A DNA stretch of 64,000 nt from Punica granatum (GCF_007655135.1 NC_045130.1:38312605-38376604), one strand, 5' to 3'; positions 21,155-33,030 are shown, counted from the stretch's first letter. Notes: generated by a model not told the origin, from the sequence alone. Program-made: numbers and translations.

Positions 21155-24079
21155 ATGAAAACTCTCTCATTGTCCACCACTTCCTTCTTCCTCCTCTTCT
21201 TCATCTTCCTAACCCTATTTTGTCCACCATCAACTGGAGAATCCCAAAGCATCTGCAGGGGCTCAGTTTGCTACCGCAACGAGCCCGTCATTCGTTTCCC
21301 CTTCCGGATCCCGACCCAACAACTTGCCCCATGCGGATACGCGGGCTTTGAGGTGTCATGCAATGTCACGAACCAAACCCTCTTTCGCCTACCCAACTCA
21401 GGCTACTTCAGCATCCAGGGCATCGACTACGGTGAGCAGGAGATCTGGATCAACGATCCTGACAACTGCTTGCCCCGTCGTATCCTCTCCCTTAACCTCT
21501 CCGGATCTTCCTTCACCGCGGTTTATTATCAGGAGTTTTCGTTCTTCAGATGCTCCTCCTCGAACTATATCAAGTATGGGCTGAACCCTGTCGCCTGCCT
21601 CAGCAGCCCGAATTACACAGTCTTCGCCACCTCATCTTACAAGGTTGTCGAGGATCTGACCGGCTCGTGTGAGCTCATGGCAGTGGTCCCAGTGCCAGTC
21701 CAGTGGCCATTCTTTGAGCAGGTTCTATCTTCAGACCTGAGCGACGACCTCCGACTCACATGGGCAACGCCCCGGTGTGGTCGCTGCGAGTCTCGAGGAG
21801 GAAAGTGCGGGCTCAAGGTGAATTCCAGTACTGAAGTCGAATGCAGAAACGTCCCACAGCATGGTATAAAACTCTCAGCTCCTTCCGTGATCTAACATGA
21901 TTTATCATTGTAATGTTAATTCGAACGAGTCAGTTCAATTAATTATGTGATTCAATTGTGGAGATAGGGTTGGAATTAATTTCATAATTTGCCCGAGAAA
22001 TGATTAAGATTTCCAAAATTACATAATATGTCAGCAAAGAAGTTGATGATGTGCTGCTTCCATGTGTGAGAACGAAAGAATTGATAAAAGGAGGATCAAT
22101 ATAATGCAATCTCCCTCAAATAAACCCGAGTTTTAGACTCGATTTTCGTGGGTAAACTTCTCATATATCCCTTCTTTTCTTCCTTCCTTGTCCCATGCTG
22201 GATCATATGATATAGCGTCCATTCTAACGACAAAAGTTTAAATCGATAAATGTATGTGTTGTTATGGGCAATTGGGTAGAGACCTTTTTAATGATATGTA
22301 ACCCAAAAAAAAAAAAAAACGTTATTAACGGTCAGCTAATGCATAAATATATAAATACAGATATATAAAAAGGGGTGATGCATCTGACATAGTCAAGAGC
22401 ATATCTAATATGTAACAGTTAAGAGTATATCCAAGAATTTATTTTTAGATAATAAAGAAGAGAAAATACAAAGGAGTCAATGCAACCTTATAAAAATATT
22501 CTAAATATGTGCTGATTAAGCTTTCATGATTATTCATTAATTGTTTAAAAATTAATGACAAATTCTTGACCAAGTTGGACAAATTCAACGCATTCTGGTC
22601 TACTTATTACGGAAAAGATTGTAACATTGTTCAAATAATTTGGTCAATGGCAATATTTCGTAGATTATCTAGCATTCCTTCATATCTATATAGTTTTTCC
22701 ACATTTATACGTGTTAAATATTAAATATGGTCGTTAAGACTTTAGGAATATGATGATTATATACGTCAATGATTAGAGTCGATATTGTTATTAATCAAGA
22801 CAATAATTACGGGTGTGAGCAATATGTAAAAAGGCTTTTGCGGTGCCACTTGGATATAATTAAATAACAATTATTTTTTGCTTGAATAAATTTGAATAAT
22901 TAATTGTTAAATTCTAATGAAACTTATCTAATCTTTGACTTTAGGGCAATTAAATTCTCAGATTATGGGCATGTGTGGTCAACAATTCAAGGTTTGACCT
23001 TGATTGTGATATATAGCCACTGGGCCATTGGCAACTCATAAGATCAACGTCGACTCCACACGTAAAGTTCCAAAACACAGATCAATGAGGGTCCAAAGAT
23101 AATGATAGTATTTCATTATTTACTTTAAAAATTACTAAATATTACGGGGGTAGATCTGCATGAATTATAGACTAGCTAATTATAGTCGATCGCTCTCCTC
23201 GATAGGGCAATATGTTGAAAAGTTCATCATATTGGGGCACCGTATGAGGAGGGACAAAATTAAACATGTCGTGTTGTGATGTATAATTTGTATTTTATAT
23301 AGTTATGAAAATTATAATTAGAGGAGTCGAGGAGGAAGAATGCAGTAATTAAAAGAGTTTGGTGAAACATGAGATGAGTAGGTAATGAATTTGGTTAACT
23401 AATGGATCTCTTTAGTAATTAATTATTCGATTGCAAATCAAAGATATGAAGATTAAATTATAACATTTGAGACACTTTTCCTCTACATTGAAAAGTACAC
23501 GAAGAAGAAGAAGAAGAAGTGAAAGGGAAGGAAAGGAGAAAAAGGAAGGGGAAAAAAAGTGCAAAATATATATTCTATTGAATAATTTAACACCTTAATC
23601 CGAAAAATATGAACTAGTCTCATTAGGTTCCTTTTATAATCACAGGAATACCTCGGGCTGCTCGATATGCGATCACCTTTGGAGTCGGGGTCCCCGGGCT
23701 CATGCTCATCATGGGACTAATCTGCTGTGTATGTGGCCGGGTCAAGTCCTTTACGATACGACCGGACCACCAGGTCGCGGAGCTGGCCTCCTCTACAATC
23801 ACCTCGCAGGCGAATGCTGTCTCGGGCCTTGATGGGGCCACCATCGAGTCGTATCCCAAGGTAGTTCTGGGAGAGAGCAGGAGGCTCCCCAAGCCCGATG
23901 ACGCCACTTGTGCCATCTGCCTTTCGGAGTACCAGCCTAAGGAGACCATCAAGACCATCCCTGAGTGCAATCACGGCTTCCATGCCGAGTGCATCGACCA
24001 GTGGCTAGAGCTCAACGGATCATGCCCCATCTGCCGGAACTCTCTAGAGCGGCCAATGGGGACGATGGATGCTGTGTGA
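21155..24079 (+). CDS. RING-H2 E3 ubiquitin ligase, ATL20/21/22-like, with GUB_WAK ectodomain
   Basis: Two exons, 21155-21863 and 23646-24079, encode 380 aa. Signal peptide about 1-27 ([13 protein letters not shown]). A Cys-rich extracellular galacturonan-binding GUB_WAK domain follows (CRGSVC... RFPFRIP... [10 protein letters not shown]), and then a second Cys cluster ([12 protein letters not shown]). A membrane span at about 244-267 is followed by the ATL 'GLD' motif ([12 protein letters not shown]). The RING-H2 spans 325-366 with the canonical C-x2-C-x15-C-x1-H-x2-H-x2-C-x10-C-x2-C spacing, and its ECIDQWL region includes the Trp that contacts the E2. The single 1.8-kb intron separates ectodomain from membrane/RING part. 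The start is the ATG at 21155, because the TTG slightly upstream is not a plausible initiator. Likely a plasma-membrane ubiquitin ligase; its substrate is unknown. Confidence 0.9.
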
Positions 24080-24440
24080 CCGGAAATTGTTTGATAGTAT
24101 TGCATTGGGCCCGTCCTATTCATTCCCTTGCTTTATTTATTTGTACATGGAATGGAGTAAATCTCCCTTTTATCTTCGTCATTAGTTGATTTTGGAGTTA
24201 CGTTCCTGAAATTGGGCAACCGATTTCACTATTTTTTAAAATCCCATGAAAATAGAAAATAAAAGAAAAACAAAATGGAAAAAGGAAGCCCACTGGACCG
24301 AAGTTGATAGTCAATTGGATCGAATCCACCGAAGCCGGAATTGAATTATATTGTAGAAACTAATTTGAGCACATATAGATGTGGACGATGACTCTGCAGT
24401 CGGCCCATCGAGAATATAGCCCTTTTGTACATTGTCCAAA
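24080..24440. other. 3' region of the RING gene
   Basis: Presumed 3' untranslated region and spacer. No gene is seen before the SINE-like element. Confidence 0.5.
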
Positions 24441-24455
24441 GAGATGAAGATAACA

Positions 24456-24789
24456 CTACCAGCACCGTGATTTAGTGATTAACCTTCAAGCGCTCCATTT
24501 GAACATCACGAGTTCGAGTTTCACTGAGAACGTAGAGTTCGCACACTATGGAAGTGTATTATGGGATGGCGGTGACCAGCTTATAATGTTTGATCCAATG
24601 AGCCTTGAACTTAATCCACTTGTATGTTGATGGGGCTGCGGTGACTAAGTTTGACTAAAGTCTCAGCGAGTTATGACGAAATAAATATTTCATGGCAGTT
24701 AGGTTTCTTTAGTTGGAGCAGTCACAGCGGGTCAAAAACTTGACCTAGCCTTTTATAAATAAATAAATAAATAAATAAAAGTGAGAGAG
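24456..24789 (+). mobile_element. tRNA-derived SINE candidate
   Basis: It has an A-box-like GTGATTTAGTGATTAA near 24467, a B-box-like GAGTTCGAGTTT about 40 nt later, and a (TAAA)n tail at about 24755-24778. It is flanked by near-identical 15-mers GAGATGAAGATAACA (24441-24455) and GAGATGAAGATAGCA (24790-24804), read as a target-site duplication. A short GTGAGAG stretch between tail and right duplication is unusual. Box promoters, simple-repeat tail and direct flanks together support a SINE. Confidence 0.5.
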
Positions 24790-24804
24790 GAGATGAAGAT
24801 AGCA

Positions 24805-25478
24805 ATGATTGGAGAAAGTGCACAATTAGTATTGGATGAAGACTCAACTTCCCCCAATCATATGGGTGTGGGTCTCTGTAAAAATAGTAGAAACTCGATT
24901 TTACCGATTTAAAAATTGAATTATATTGTCATCTTTTAATCCAATCTAATTGTAGTTGATTGAATTTGATAGTCAACTTAATATTACAGAGCACATAACT
25001 TAAAAACATAAGAATTTAATTTTTAATTTCCTATAAACTTCCTTTTTGCAGTATTTTAAAAAATAATATTTATTTTGCTTAGGCTGTTGAAGGAATGCAT
25101 ATTGAGCCTTAATTTGAACTTTGTAATTATTATTGTTGATATAGATATTAGATATGTATAAAAAAAATTTACTTTTTATGCGTTATATTAACTTTTATGG
25201 AAATTTATGATTCTACACTTCGATTTTGACAACTTAACCTATATTTTTTTATTTTATTTTTTTTTCCAATTTTGAGGTACTTGCATTTGGTCCGGCCATG
25301 CGAACACTTTAGAAGCTTCCGCAATAAGTAAGTTGACCCCCTAGCCATGCATTTGTCAAAAAGAATGCATGTCATACGGTTTCGCAATGACTCAAACTTG
25401 TATATCTTTATTTGAAGAGTTGTGCTACATTTATCACAAAGATGAATTGTGTTATGAGTTTATTCTCGGTGAAATATA
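24805..25478. other. AT-rich non-coding spacer
   Basis: No gene, clear repeat or regulatory cluster is recognised. Confidence 0.4.
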
Positions 25479-26323
25479 TCTATCTATATTTATAATCTAT
25501 AATACAATACTACAAAAGTGAGAAAGAATGTTTTGGTCTAATTTTCACATTCATAAAATACCCTTACTAAAGTAATCATAATTAGTAACAACTATTTAAT
25601 TAAGGTTAAAATTATAATTTTACTTTAATAACCACCCAATTAGCCCTATTTTCTCTACCCCATTCGTCCACTCTCTCCTCCGATGAATTTCTCTATCTTC
25701 TTCCGTTCATTCACTCACCAAATTTTCTTTTATTTTTTAATTCTTTTTAAGATATGTCTCAAATTACCTTAGTTAATAAATAGAATAACCTAACATTTCT
25801 CGAACTTGGTGAGTCGATTTCGAATTTTCTGCTCCTAATTACATATTTTTGTCATTTTAATTCACAATTTAAATACTTCAATTTAATTATCGTGCATAAC
25901 ACAGATTTATGTTTAAGTATATCTACGTTATTCACGGGAGAAGAAATCAATCGGTGTAACTTCCTCTTTCACATATTGCCTATGAAAAAATAGGTTGAAA
26001 TTTAGGAGTCATTGGATTAGAAGGAAATTAGGGATAAATTAGTCAATTTATTTTTTTAACCACCCGCTTTTCAATTTCTCCCACAATTTTCTCTTTCTCC
26101 TTCTTCTCTTATCAGCCTTCTTTGTTCTATCAAGTTGCCCACAGATTTTTTTTTGGAATTGTGTTTCATTAATTACTTTTTTTAATTAATTAAAATACTT
26201 TTTAATTGCTCCAAAAAATCGACATACATATTAAAAAATAAGAAAAATAATGATATTTTTAAGATTTTAAAAGACAAGAAAAAATCATATCGACCGTACA
26301 TAGCACGGATGTATGCTTTCTAC
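25479..26323 (+). mobile_element. Non-autonomous Helitron-like remnant
   Basis: The left end begins TCTATCTATATTTATAA after an A and continues with ACTACAAAAGTGAG, typical of plant Helitron 5' ends. It shares internal phrases (GTCTAATTTTC, AACCACCCAATTAG) with the candidate at 49595-49862. Near the right end a short CCGT/ACGG hairpin precedes the border, but no clean CTRR terminus is visible, so the 3' boundary is approximate. Confidence 0.35.
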
Positions 26324-26339
26324 ATATAATCAATGACTT

Positions 26340-26490
26340 TTTTTCAACTATAAAAAAGGCTCAATACTTAGCGCAATAAAAGAAAAATTATAAATAATTA
26401 ATAAAAAAATTTAAATAATCTCACTAAATATCGAATTTGTGATCTCTAAATCAATAAGTGATCACGTACTCCACTACACTACACGTCCTT
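26340..26490 (-). repeat. SINE-like dispersed repeat, copy A
   Basis: On the minus strand a tRNA-like block (GTGTAGTGTAGTGGAGTA) is followed by AAATTCGATATTTAGTGAGA and an AT-rich tail. A related block lies at 32520-32672 in the same orientation (AAGTTCGATATTTAATGAAA). The two copies are diverged. SINE origin is inferred from the A/B-box-like spacing. Confidence 0.35.
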
Positions 26491-28154
26491 TTCGTTATAA
26501 TCAACGAATTTTGGGAATTGATTTGATGAGTCACGAGAAAGATGAAAACATATGACTCAACCTGTCGACACGTAGGCGCAGCGCTTTGATTGCTTGCGAT
26601 TCACTTTTTCGACCCAATTCTCGTACAAAACCCAACTCCTCAGTAATCTCACAACAAACCATTGAACACAGGCCAGCCAGTTAGCACGTTGTTTACGTGA
26701 TCCCTCCATAACTGTGTCCTGCACCTTCTACTTTTCTCTTCTTTTTTTTTTTTCAATCTAATACGGAAGAATGTTTGCTCGATATCCATGCTCTTGACAG
26801 ACACGTTGGTGACGTAGCGACGAATTGGTCAGCGAGAAGTGACCTGTTTAGAATTATGCGAATGGATGGCACCTTCTTCTTAAGTCGTAACTTTCTATCT
26901 TATGGCCGTCGCATCAACTAAATCAATTCGATTGGTTGTTGCGCCAACTCGATCTATGAAGCTGCATATGGTCCGAGAATCAATGGAAATCGAGAGATCT
27001 CCTCTAATCTTAATCTAAGAAAGAAAAAAGAAAAAAAGAATCTATGTATGCGTAAGCTGGGCAGAAGACCGGGGGGGGGGGGGCATGGAGGCTAGAAAAT
27101 CTCTCGCAAGACGCAAAAGTATCGGCATCGACACTTGGTACGAGGTCCCAGCTTTTCTTCAATTCCAACACGACTGCTTCTGACCCCACCACTCCCTCCC
27201 GACACGTGTCCCCAAAGTCAAACTTCTCTCGTCACAGTCCTAAAAAATCTCCCCACTTATTCCCCCCCCCCTTACATACATACAAGCAAGAAAATTTCAA
27301 TTTTAATTCATTTTTTTGGTTGGACGCTCCTTTCCTTCCTTCTAAGTAAGGAGAGAGATTCGAATTTATGCAGGAGGAAGAAAATTTACGATTGTGAGAT
27401 TTACTCCTCAATAAGCTCTTAGCTTCAAATTTTGACTAATTAGGATTCAATGATATTGAGTATTAGGAGGTGTAGATTCTTAACAGAAAAAATTCATTGA
27501 ATGCATAGATTGAGTTCCTGTCCAACTCAAAATTTTCAATTGATAGCTTAGTGGATGTAATTATATTATAGATCTAATATTTTTTCGTCATTATCAAGAT
27601 CTAGGATTCTTAACATAGATATAATACTTATTTTTTATAATTTTATAATTTTGAATTTTATTATTATAAATCAAAAAAATTATGGTGAGAGAGTTTTTTT
27701 TTGAGCGATGAGTCAATTAAATTCGAATTAAATTAATAAATTAGATTTTCGGGATGGTACGGTACCCACCGAAAAGAAAAAGAAAGGAAGAAATCTCCCT
27801 TTGCGGGGCAAAGGCGAATGGCAAGGATTCGCCACGTTGCGGGTTCGCGTGGGACCCAGCGGACCGAAACCCCGGAGCTGAAAAATCACTAACCTCAGGA
27901 TCCTCGCGCCACGTCTCGCCAGATTCGATCTCAGCCGTCCACGTCCTCCCGGGGGGCAAGATTCAATCCTCGAAAGAGAGAGGTTCATAACCACCCACGT
28001 CGCGGTCGGGGGGGCCACCTGATCAGGATGGACGGCTGTGATGCGTTCTGCTTTTCCCGCCATGGTCCCCATTAAATAATTCCCCCCACCAGACCGCACA
28101 CCCCCCAGCCCCGTGTCACCCTATCTTAGCTTACCTAAGCTGGTGAAGTGATAC
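26491..28154. other. Intergenic and distal promoter DNA before the clade A PP2C
   Basis: No gene is seen. A 13-nt G run is at 27071-27083 and a CACGTG G-box is at 27203-27208. From about 27750 the sequence becomes GC-rich and holds the proximal promoter listed separately. Confidence 0.5.
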
Positions 28155-28162
28155 TATATATA
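27833..28162 (+). promoter_or_regulatory. ACGT-rich proximal promoter and TATA box of the clade A PP2C
   Basis: ACGT-core motifs occur at about 27833 (CACGTT), 27910, 27940 and 27996 (all CACGTC), with TATATATA at about 28155-28162. ABRE-class ACGT motifs bind ABF/AREB bZIP factors. Clade A PP2C genes are typically ABA-induced as negative feedback. The motifs are seen; ABA induction of this gene is inferred. Confidence 0.55.
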
Positions 28163-28214
28163 GGTGGAGCAAGGGTTGCGGCACAAAGTTATACTACACG
28201 GCCGGCGCGGAGAG

Positions 28215-30683
28215 ATGACCGTGGACGCCGGTGGGAGGGTGAACAACGGAAGCCGGAAGAGGTCCAGGCACCGGCGAGCTAGGTGTGCCCCGCAACATAC
28301 TAATATTGATATTAACTACGAGATCAATAAGAAAGCATCAGTCGTTGATGCCGACGAGCTGCCGACAGAGATGTCGATGACGGCGCCCTTCTGCGCCTCC
28401 TCATCTTCGTCCTCGGACCGATCTCCGGAGAGCGACGTCGCGGCTGTGTTGAGGGAGGAGTTATTGAGGGAGAGCATGACCGAGTGTGCGGCGGCGCGTG
28501 CCGTTGTTAGCTCGCTCGGGTGCGTTTCGGTGATTGGCAGGAGAAGGGAGATGGAGGACGCGGTGAGGGTTGAAGTGGGGTTCGCGATGGGGGCCTTGTT
28601 CGGGGACCTGTACGATTTCTTCGGGGTCTACGACGGGCACGGCGGGGCCCACGTGGCGGGGGCGTGCAAGGAGCGGTTGCACGGGGTGGTGAAGGGGCGG
28701 GTGGAGGCGGCCGAGGGGCTGGTCGACTGGGGGGAGGTGATGGCGGGGAGCTTTGTGGAGATGGATGCAGATGTGGTGAAGACCGGGGGCGAGGCGGCCA
28801 GGACAGTGGGGTCCACCGCGGTCGTGGCAGTGATCGGGGGAGACGTGGTGGTGGTTGCCAACTGCGGTGACTCGAGGGCGGTCATGTGCCGGGGAGGCAC
28901 CGCCATCGCCTTGTCCGAGGATCATAAGGTACTGCTGAATGTATAATACCCTCGAGATTCGGTGACGGACATATGGAAGAACGATATTCATGCTTGTCGA
29001 ATGTTCCGATATTTCGTGTGACTGAATTTATTTCTGGTATTTCACGTCACGCTGCATCATGCTATCGTTTGATCCTAGGTCGAAACCTTTTAATGCATAC
29101 TTATTGGAATTGCAAAATTGATACATGATATGACTGATCAATGGACCGTGAATTTATCGAGATATAACATGGTTTCATGCATGGGAAGATGGATCAACGA
29201 CGTAGTATCTTAAGGATAATGAATAGCTTGTGATTCAATGTTCGAACTCGAGACTTTTTGCCATCGTACTCCTTTCGACTGAAAAAAAATACAATAAAGA
29301 GCCCATATGCTGAACCGTCCAACTGTATGTACGTAGCGGACTGCTTTATGGAGATGATTTTATGCTGTAGAGATATGATCGATAATCTAATATTTCGATA
29401 TCATATGCTACAAATTAGATTGCTTATTATTATTGTCATTCTCAAGGATACGGAGAGAATGAAGGTGAGAGATATTGTGGATGTGATCATATTCATAGAG
29501 CGAGTTTCGGTGGAACATTATTAACTCGGATGTCTTTTGGTCCTCGTTTCTAGCTTGAATATGATAGTCATGTTTTTTGTGGGATTCTTTTTCGTTTATC
29601 GAGCTATCGCAACTGCTGTGGTTGATCTTTCTCGTCGACTAGTTTTATTTTCAGTGTGATCATATCGTGTACACATGTTATACATGTTATATTTGCTATG
29701 TTCATGTCAGGCCCTTGGTGATAAGTAAAAATCCCATAAGTGGGTCTTATAAATTTCTGGCTTATATACCTTTCTGCTCTCCTAGCATAGCCTAACAGGC
29801 CCGATGAGCTGAAGAGAATTGAAGCTGCCGGTGGAAGGGTCATCAATTGGAATGGTCACCGAATCCTTGGAGTACTTGCCACTTCTCGATCTATCGGTAC
29901 GTATGGAAAGAAAGTTCTAAGTGCTTCATCAACTTGCTAAGGCACTACAGGAATTTGTTTCTGTAGAGACGGAATAAGTCCGTCTTAATTTTGAGACGGA
30001 AATTTTCAAATTGGGACGCAAAATTTCGTCTATCATCCCCGTCTCTTTTTTTTTTAAGAGGGATCAGGAGATAGAAAATTTTGTCTAAATTTGACGAGAC
30101 AGAAATTTTCAAATTGGATTGGCAAATTCCATCTTATCAAAGAGACGGAAAAGAAGATGTAAAACTCCGTCTCTTTTTTCGTCTCAATTGCAGTCTCCAT
30201 AAGAGTGAATTCCTGTAGTGAGGTCAAGTATAGGGATCATTAAATAATTTTATAAGTACTTAAAATCTAAATCTTGATCGATATGAGGGAACAAATGACA
30301 ATAGAATCGAGTACAATAGTACTATATGAAGTTTCTCAATCTTAGTCATCGTACCTTGACTCGATGAAGGCGACCAATACCTCAAGCCGTTTGTGACGCC
30401 AGACCCCGAGGTCAGAGTGATGGAGCGCACTAGCACTGATGAGTTCCTCATACTGGCGACCGACGGGCTCTGGGATGTGATCTCAAATGAGTATGCCTGT
30501 CAGGTCGTGAAGAGGTGCCTCAAGGGCCGAATTAGGAGGAGACATGGCCAGGATGCAGCCGAGGAGGACGAGGCAACCAGGGCTGCAGCCATCCTAGTTG
30601 AGCTGGCAATGGCCCGGGGCAGCAGGGATAACATCAGCGTGATTGTGGTCGAGCTGAACAAACAACCCCGAAGATTCTCATAG
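28215..30683 (+). CDS. Clade A protein phosphatase 2C (ABA co-receptor type)
   Basis: Three exons, 28215-28928, 29791-29896 and 30370-30683, encode 377 aa. Clade A PP2Cs dephosphorylate SnRK2 kinases and are inhibited by ABA-bound PYR/PYL receptors. Seen: basic N-terminus (KRSRHRRAR), RRREMEDAV, the metal-binding VYDGHGG (Asp140-Gly141), [14 protein letters not shown] joined to [35 protein letters not shown] with the ABA-receptor 'lock' Trp258, ATDGLWDV and [12 protein letters not shown]. Length and layout fit the PP2CA/AHG3-HAI-ABI group. The lock Trp argues against AHG1, which lacks it. The usual PDRPDE reads PNRPDE. The first in-frame ATG, about 50 bp after the TATA box, was taken as start. 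Intron 2 carries a CACTA MITE. Confidence 0.92.
29943..30220. mobile_element. CACTA (En/Spm-type) MITE in PP2C intron 2
   Basis: The 278-bp element begins CACTACAGGAATT and ends AATTCCTGTAGTG, a perfect 13-bp terminal inverted repeat with the CACTA signature. It is flanked by the 3-bp target duplication AGG (29940-29942 and 30221-30223). Subterminal GAGACGG/CCGTCTC blocks repeat in inverted orientation and make most of the element a hairpin. There is no coding capacity. It lies wholly inside the intron and leaves the splice sites intact. Confidence 0.9.
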
Positions 30684-32519
30684 TTATAGCTGAAATCCTT
30701 ACTGGTAAGTTCTTTGTTTCCAGATTCGTCTGAGCATTCTGTGGTCCTGGCGGGGACAGTGCCCGGCCACTACGGCCATTTCTCCGGCACTCAATCTGAA
30801 GGACAATGGAGATCCAACGGCGGCAATTGGGGGACTGTTCCCAGACCGTGGAAACTCCTTCTGCAGTATTATTTCACTTGTTCATCTTCAAAATGTGTAC
30901 GTGGGACCCGACAATTCCTTGGAACATGACGAATGGTATTTTGGGTCATTTTGCTTTTGCTTTTGCTTTAACAGGTGGACTCGCAACTGTACCTAACCTG
31001 GTCTGGTCATGAAATTTCATTGGTCCACCATTCATCCCCGCCGTAGCGTTGGTGCAAGCCCCTACTACGGCCCGAATATCGGACCATGGACTTTACAGGA
31101 CGATATGGACACTTTGCAGGAGATTGGAGTACATGACAAAATGAGCTCAAGGCTTTTTAACCTGGATATGAACGAAATCAAAGATTGCTTTTGGTACGTA
31201 TATGTGCTGTATCTTATTCTTCGTCTTGCGATGTATCCTGTGAAGTGGTTCGAGGTTAAGGACATTTTTCTGACATGTACATTATTCGTCGTTGTACATG
31301 TTCTTTCAAAAGCCACCTCGATTGGCCTAATAATTATCGTAAGTTGCACATTTAGCATCATTTTGGATGAGAGCCATTGTAATGGTGTTGATTATTATCC
31401 ACCATGTAAGTTGTGATTGTGACTCTTTCGATCTATGATTCTCGAACAAATTCAGTTTACCGGTTTACAAAAATTGCCGTGCTGATGCTTTCTTTAAATT
31501 CACAATGATCCGGTTGATCCATCATTATTCGGTCGGTATCCTTTCCAATCTTCCGACTGAGACATGTCACTTTCTTTTTTGCCCTTTTGGTCTCTAATTG
31601 TCTAGCATGCGCATGGACTGGAAGGTCCGTATAATCACTTGAAATAATAATGAAATCATTTCGATTTGTAGTATAAAATAAATCCCTTTTGAGTAAATTA
31701 CTTATATTCAAGTAAATTATTTGCAATGGTTAATTGTATGTATTTTGAGCAAATTATTTATACTTCAATTAAACTATATAAAAGTAAAAAGTTTTTAGGT
31801 AGACGCTTAATTCTATCTTGCTATGATACAGTCGCTTTCGCTGATTTGAGTCAATAGAATTATATTGCTCAACGTGGCACCTCAAATCATGGATGTTCTT
31901 ATACGAAACTAGAAATTTGAATAATAATTTGGAGTCATTGACGGCTACACGGAAGGGCTAATATAATTTTAGTTCATGAAGTTGAGATCGGACAGCTAAA
32001 CGAAATCTCAGTTCATGGAGTTTAGATCGGGATAGCTCCACGAGTAGGATTGTTGTTCAAGTTCATGGGCTTCTGATTGGGGTGCGAACACGAACTTAAT
32101 TGATCGAGAAATTTGGAATTGCTTCTTATGATTTGGTAGAGGAGCATTGTTAACAGCTAAGAGCTTCACGTCGGATGCCATGCATGGCACGACCTGACAA
32201 TACGGTGTTTGAACTGAAGACGTATTTTGACAAATATATTATATATATTAAATACAGAGAGGAGCTCTACCAAATTGTTTGACAATTTTAATTAACTCCG
32301 AGTCAATCTTGAGTCGGAAGCACGTATTACCAACAACATAATTTATATGTATACAAGATACATATGAACTTCGTTTAAGGTAATATACTTTTTTTCTACC
32401 ACGGGAATATCCTATCTTATATATGTTAAAAATTGTTTCGAAACTCAAATGCGAAAGCAAATATTTACTGGCATGAATTTCAAGCGCCACGAGAATTATA
32501 TGCTAGAAATCACCATGTT
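30684..32519. other. Non-coding interval downstream of the clade A PP2C
   Basis: The first few hundred bases are presumably 3' untranslated sequence. The longest open frame (about 135 codons near 31009-31416) has no recognisable domain or coding-like composition and is not called. AT-rich spacer follows. Confidence 0.45.
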
Positions 32520-32672
32520 TTTTGGTAAATTTTTTTTATTATAAGAGAGGCATGAGGATAGTAATCTTAATATAAAAAATATGCATAATTTCATTAAATA
32601 TCGAACTTAAAATCTCTTGAATATCATGAGAAAACGTGCATCACTGCATATACTTTTTTTTATATGTTTTTT
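32520..32672 (-). repeat. SINE-like dispersed repeat, copy B
   Basis: The minus strand carries an A-box-like GCAGTGATGCACG, then AAGTTCGATATTTAATGAAA and an AT-rich 3' part. It resembles the block at 26340-26490 and is probably the same family. It sits 75 bp from a Tourist-type MITE. Confidence 0.35.
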
Positions 32673-32747
32673 GGTAATTAGATGGTCTTTTTTAAACAAA
32701 AAAAAAAAGTTCTTAATACTTCGTGCATGTTGACAATGGATGATTAG

Positions 32748-33030
32748 GAATGTATTTGGATTTAGAGCTGAGTTGAGTTGAGTTTTGATTTTAATTAGTT
32801 TGTAATGATTGTATTGTTGAATTATAAAAAAAAGTATGAAAAAGTAGTGAATAGTTGAGATAAAGTAATAATTAAGTAATGATTATGTTGTTAAATTATA
32901 AGAAAAAATGTGAAAAAGTAATGAATAGTTGATATAAAGTAATAATTAAATAATAATTGTATTGTTGAATTGAAGATAAATGGAGTTACGTTGAGTTGAG
33001 TTAAAAAAAATTTAAAATCCAAACACACCC
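32748..33030 (+). mobile_element. Tourist-like (PIF/Harbinger) MITE, copy 1
   Basis: A 283-bp AT-rich element starting GAATGTATTTGGATTT and ending AAATCCAAACACACCC, an imperfect terminal inverted repeat, with TAG on both sides (32745-32747, 33031-33033). The 3-bp T-rich duplication and TIR type fit PIF/Harbinger MITEs. The body contains two internal near-repeats of the ATTGTTGAATTATAA...GAATAGTTGA type. A second copy lies at 38817-39094 in the same orientation. Confidence 0.85.

Noticed and set aside
28164..28214. GTG-initiated extension of the clade A PP2C
   Set aside because: It would start within a few bases of the TATA box; the first ATG at 28215 fits a short leader.
28461..28991. 176-codon antisense frame within the clade A PP2C
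   Set aside because: Shadow in GC-rich coding sequence; His/Pro-rich product is typical of reverse reading.
31009..31416. 135-codon frame downstream of the clade A PP2C
   Set aside because: No domain, no promoter or splice support, composition like the surrounding spacer.
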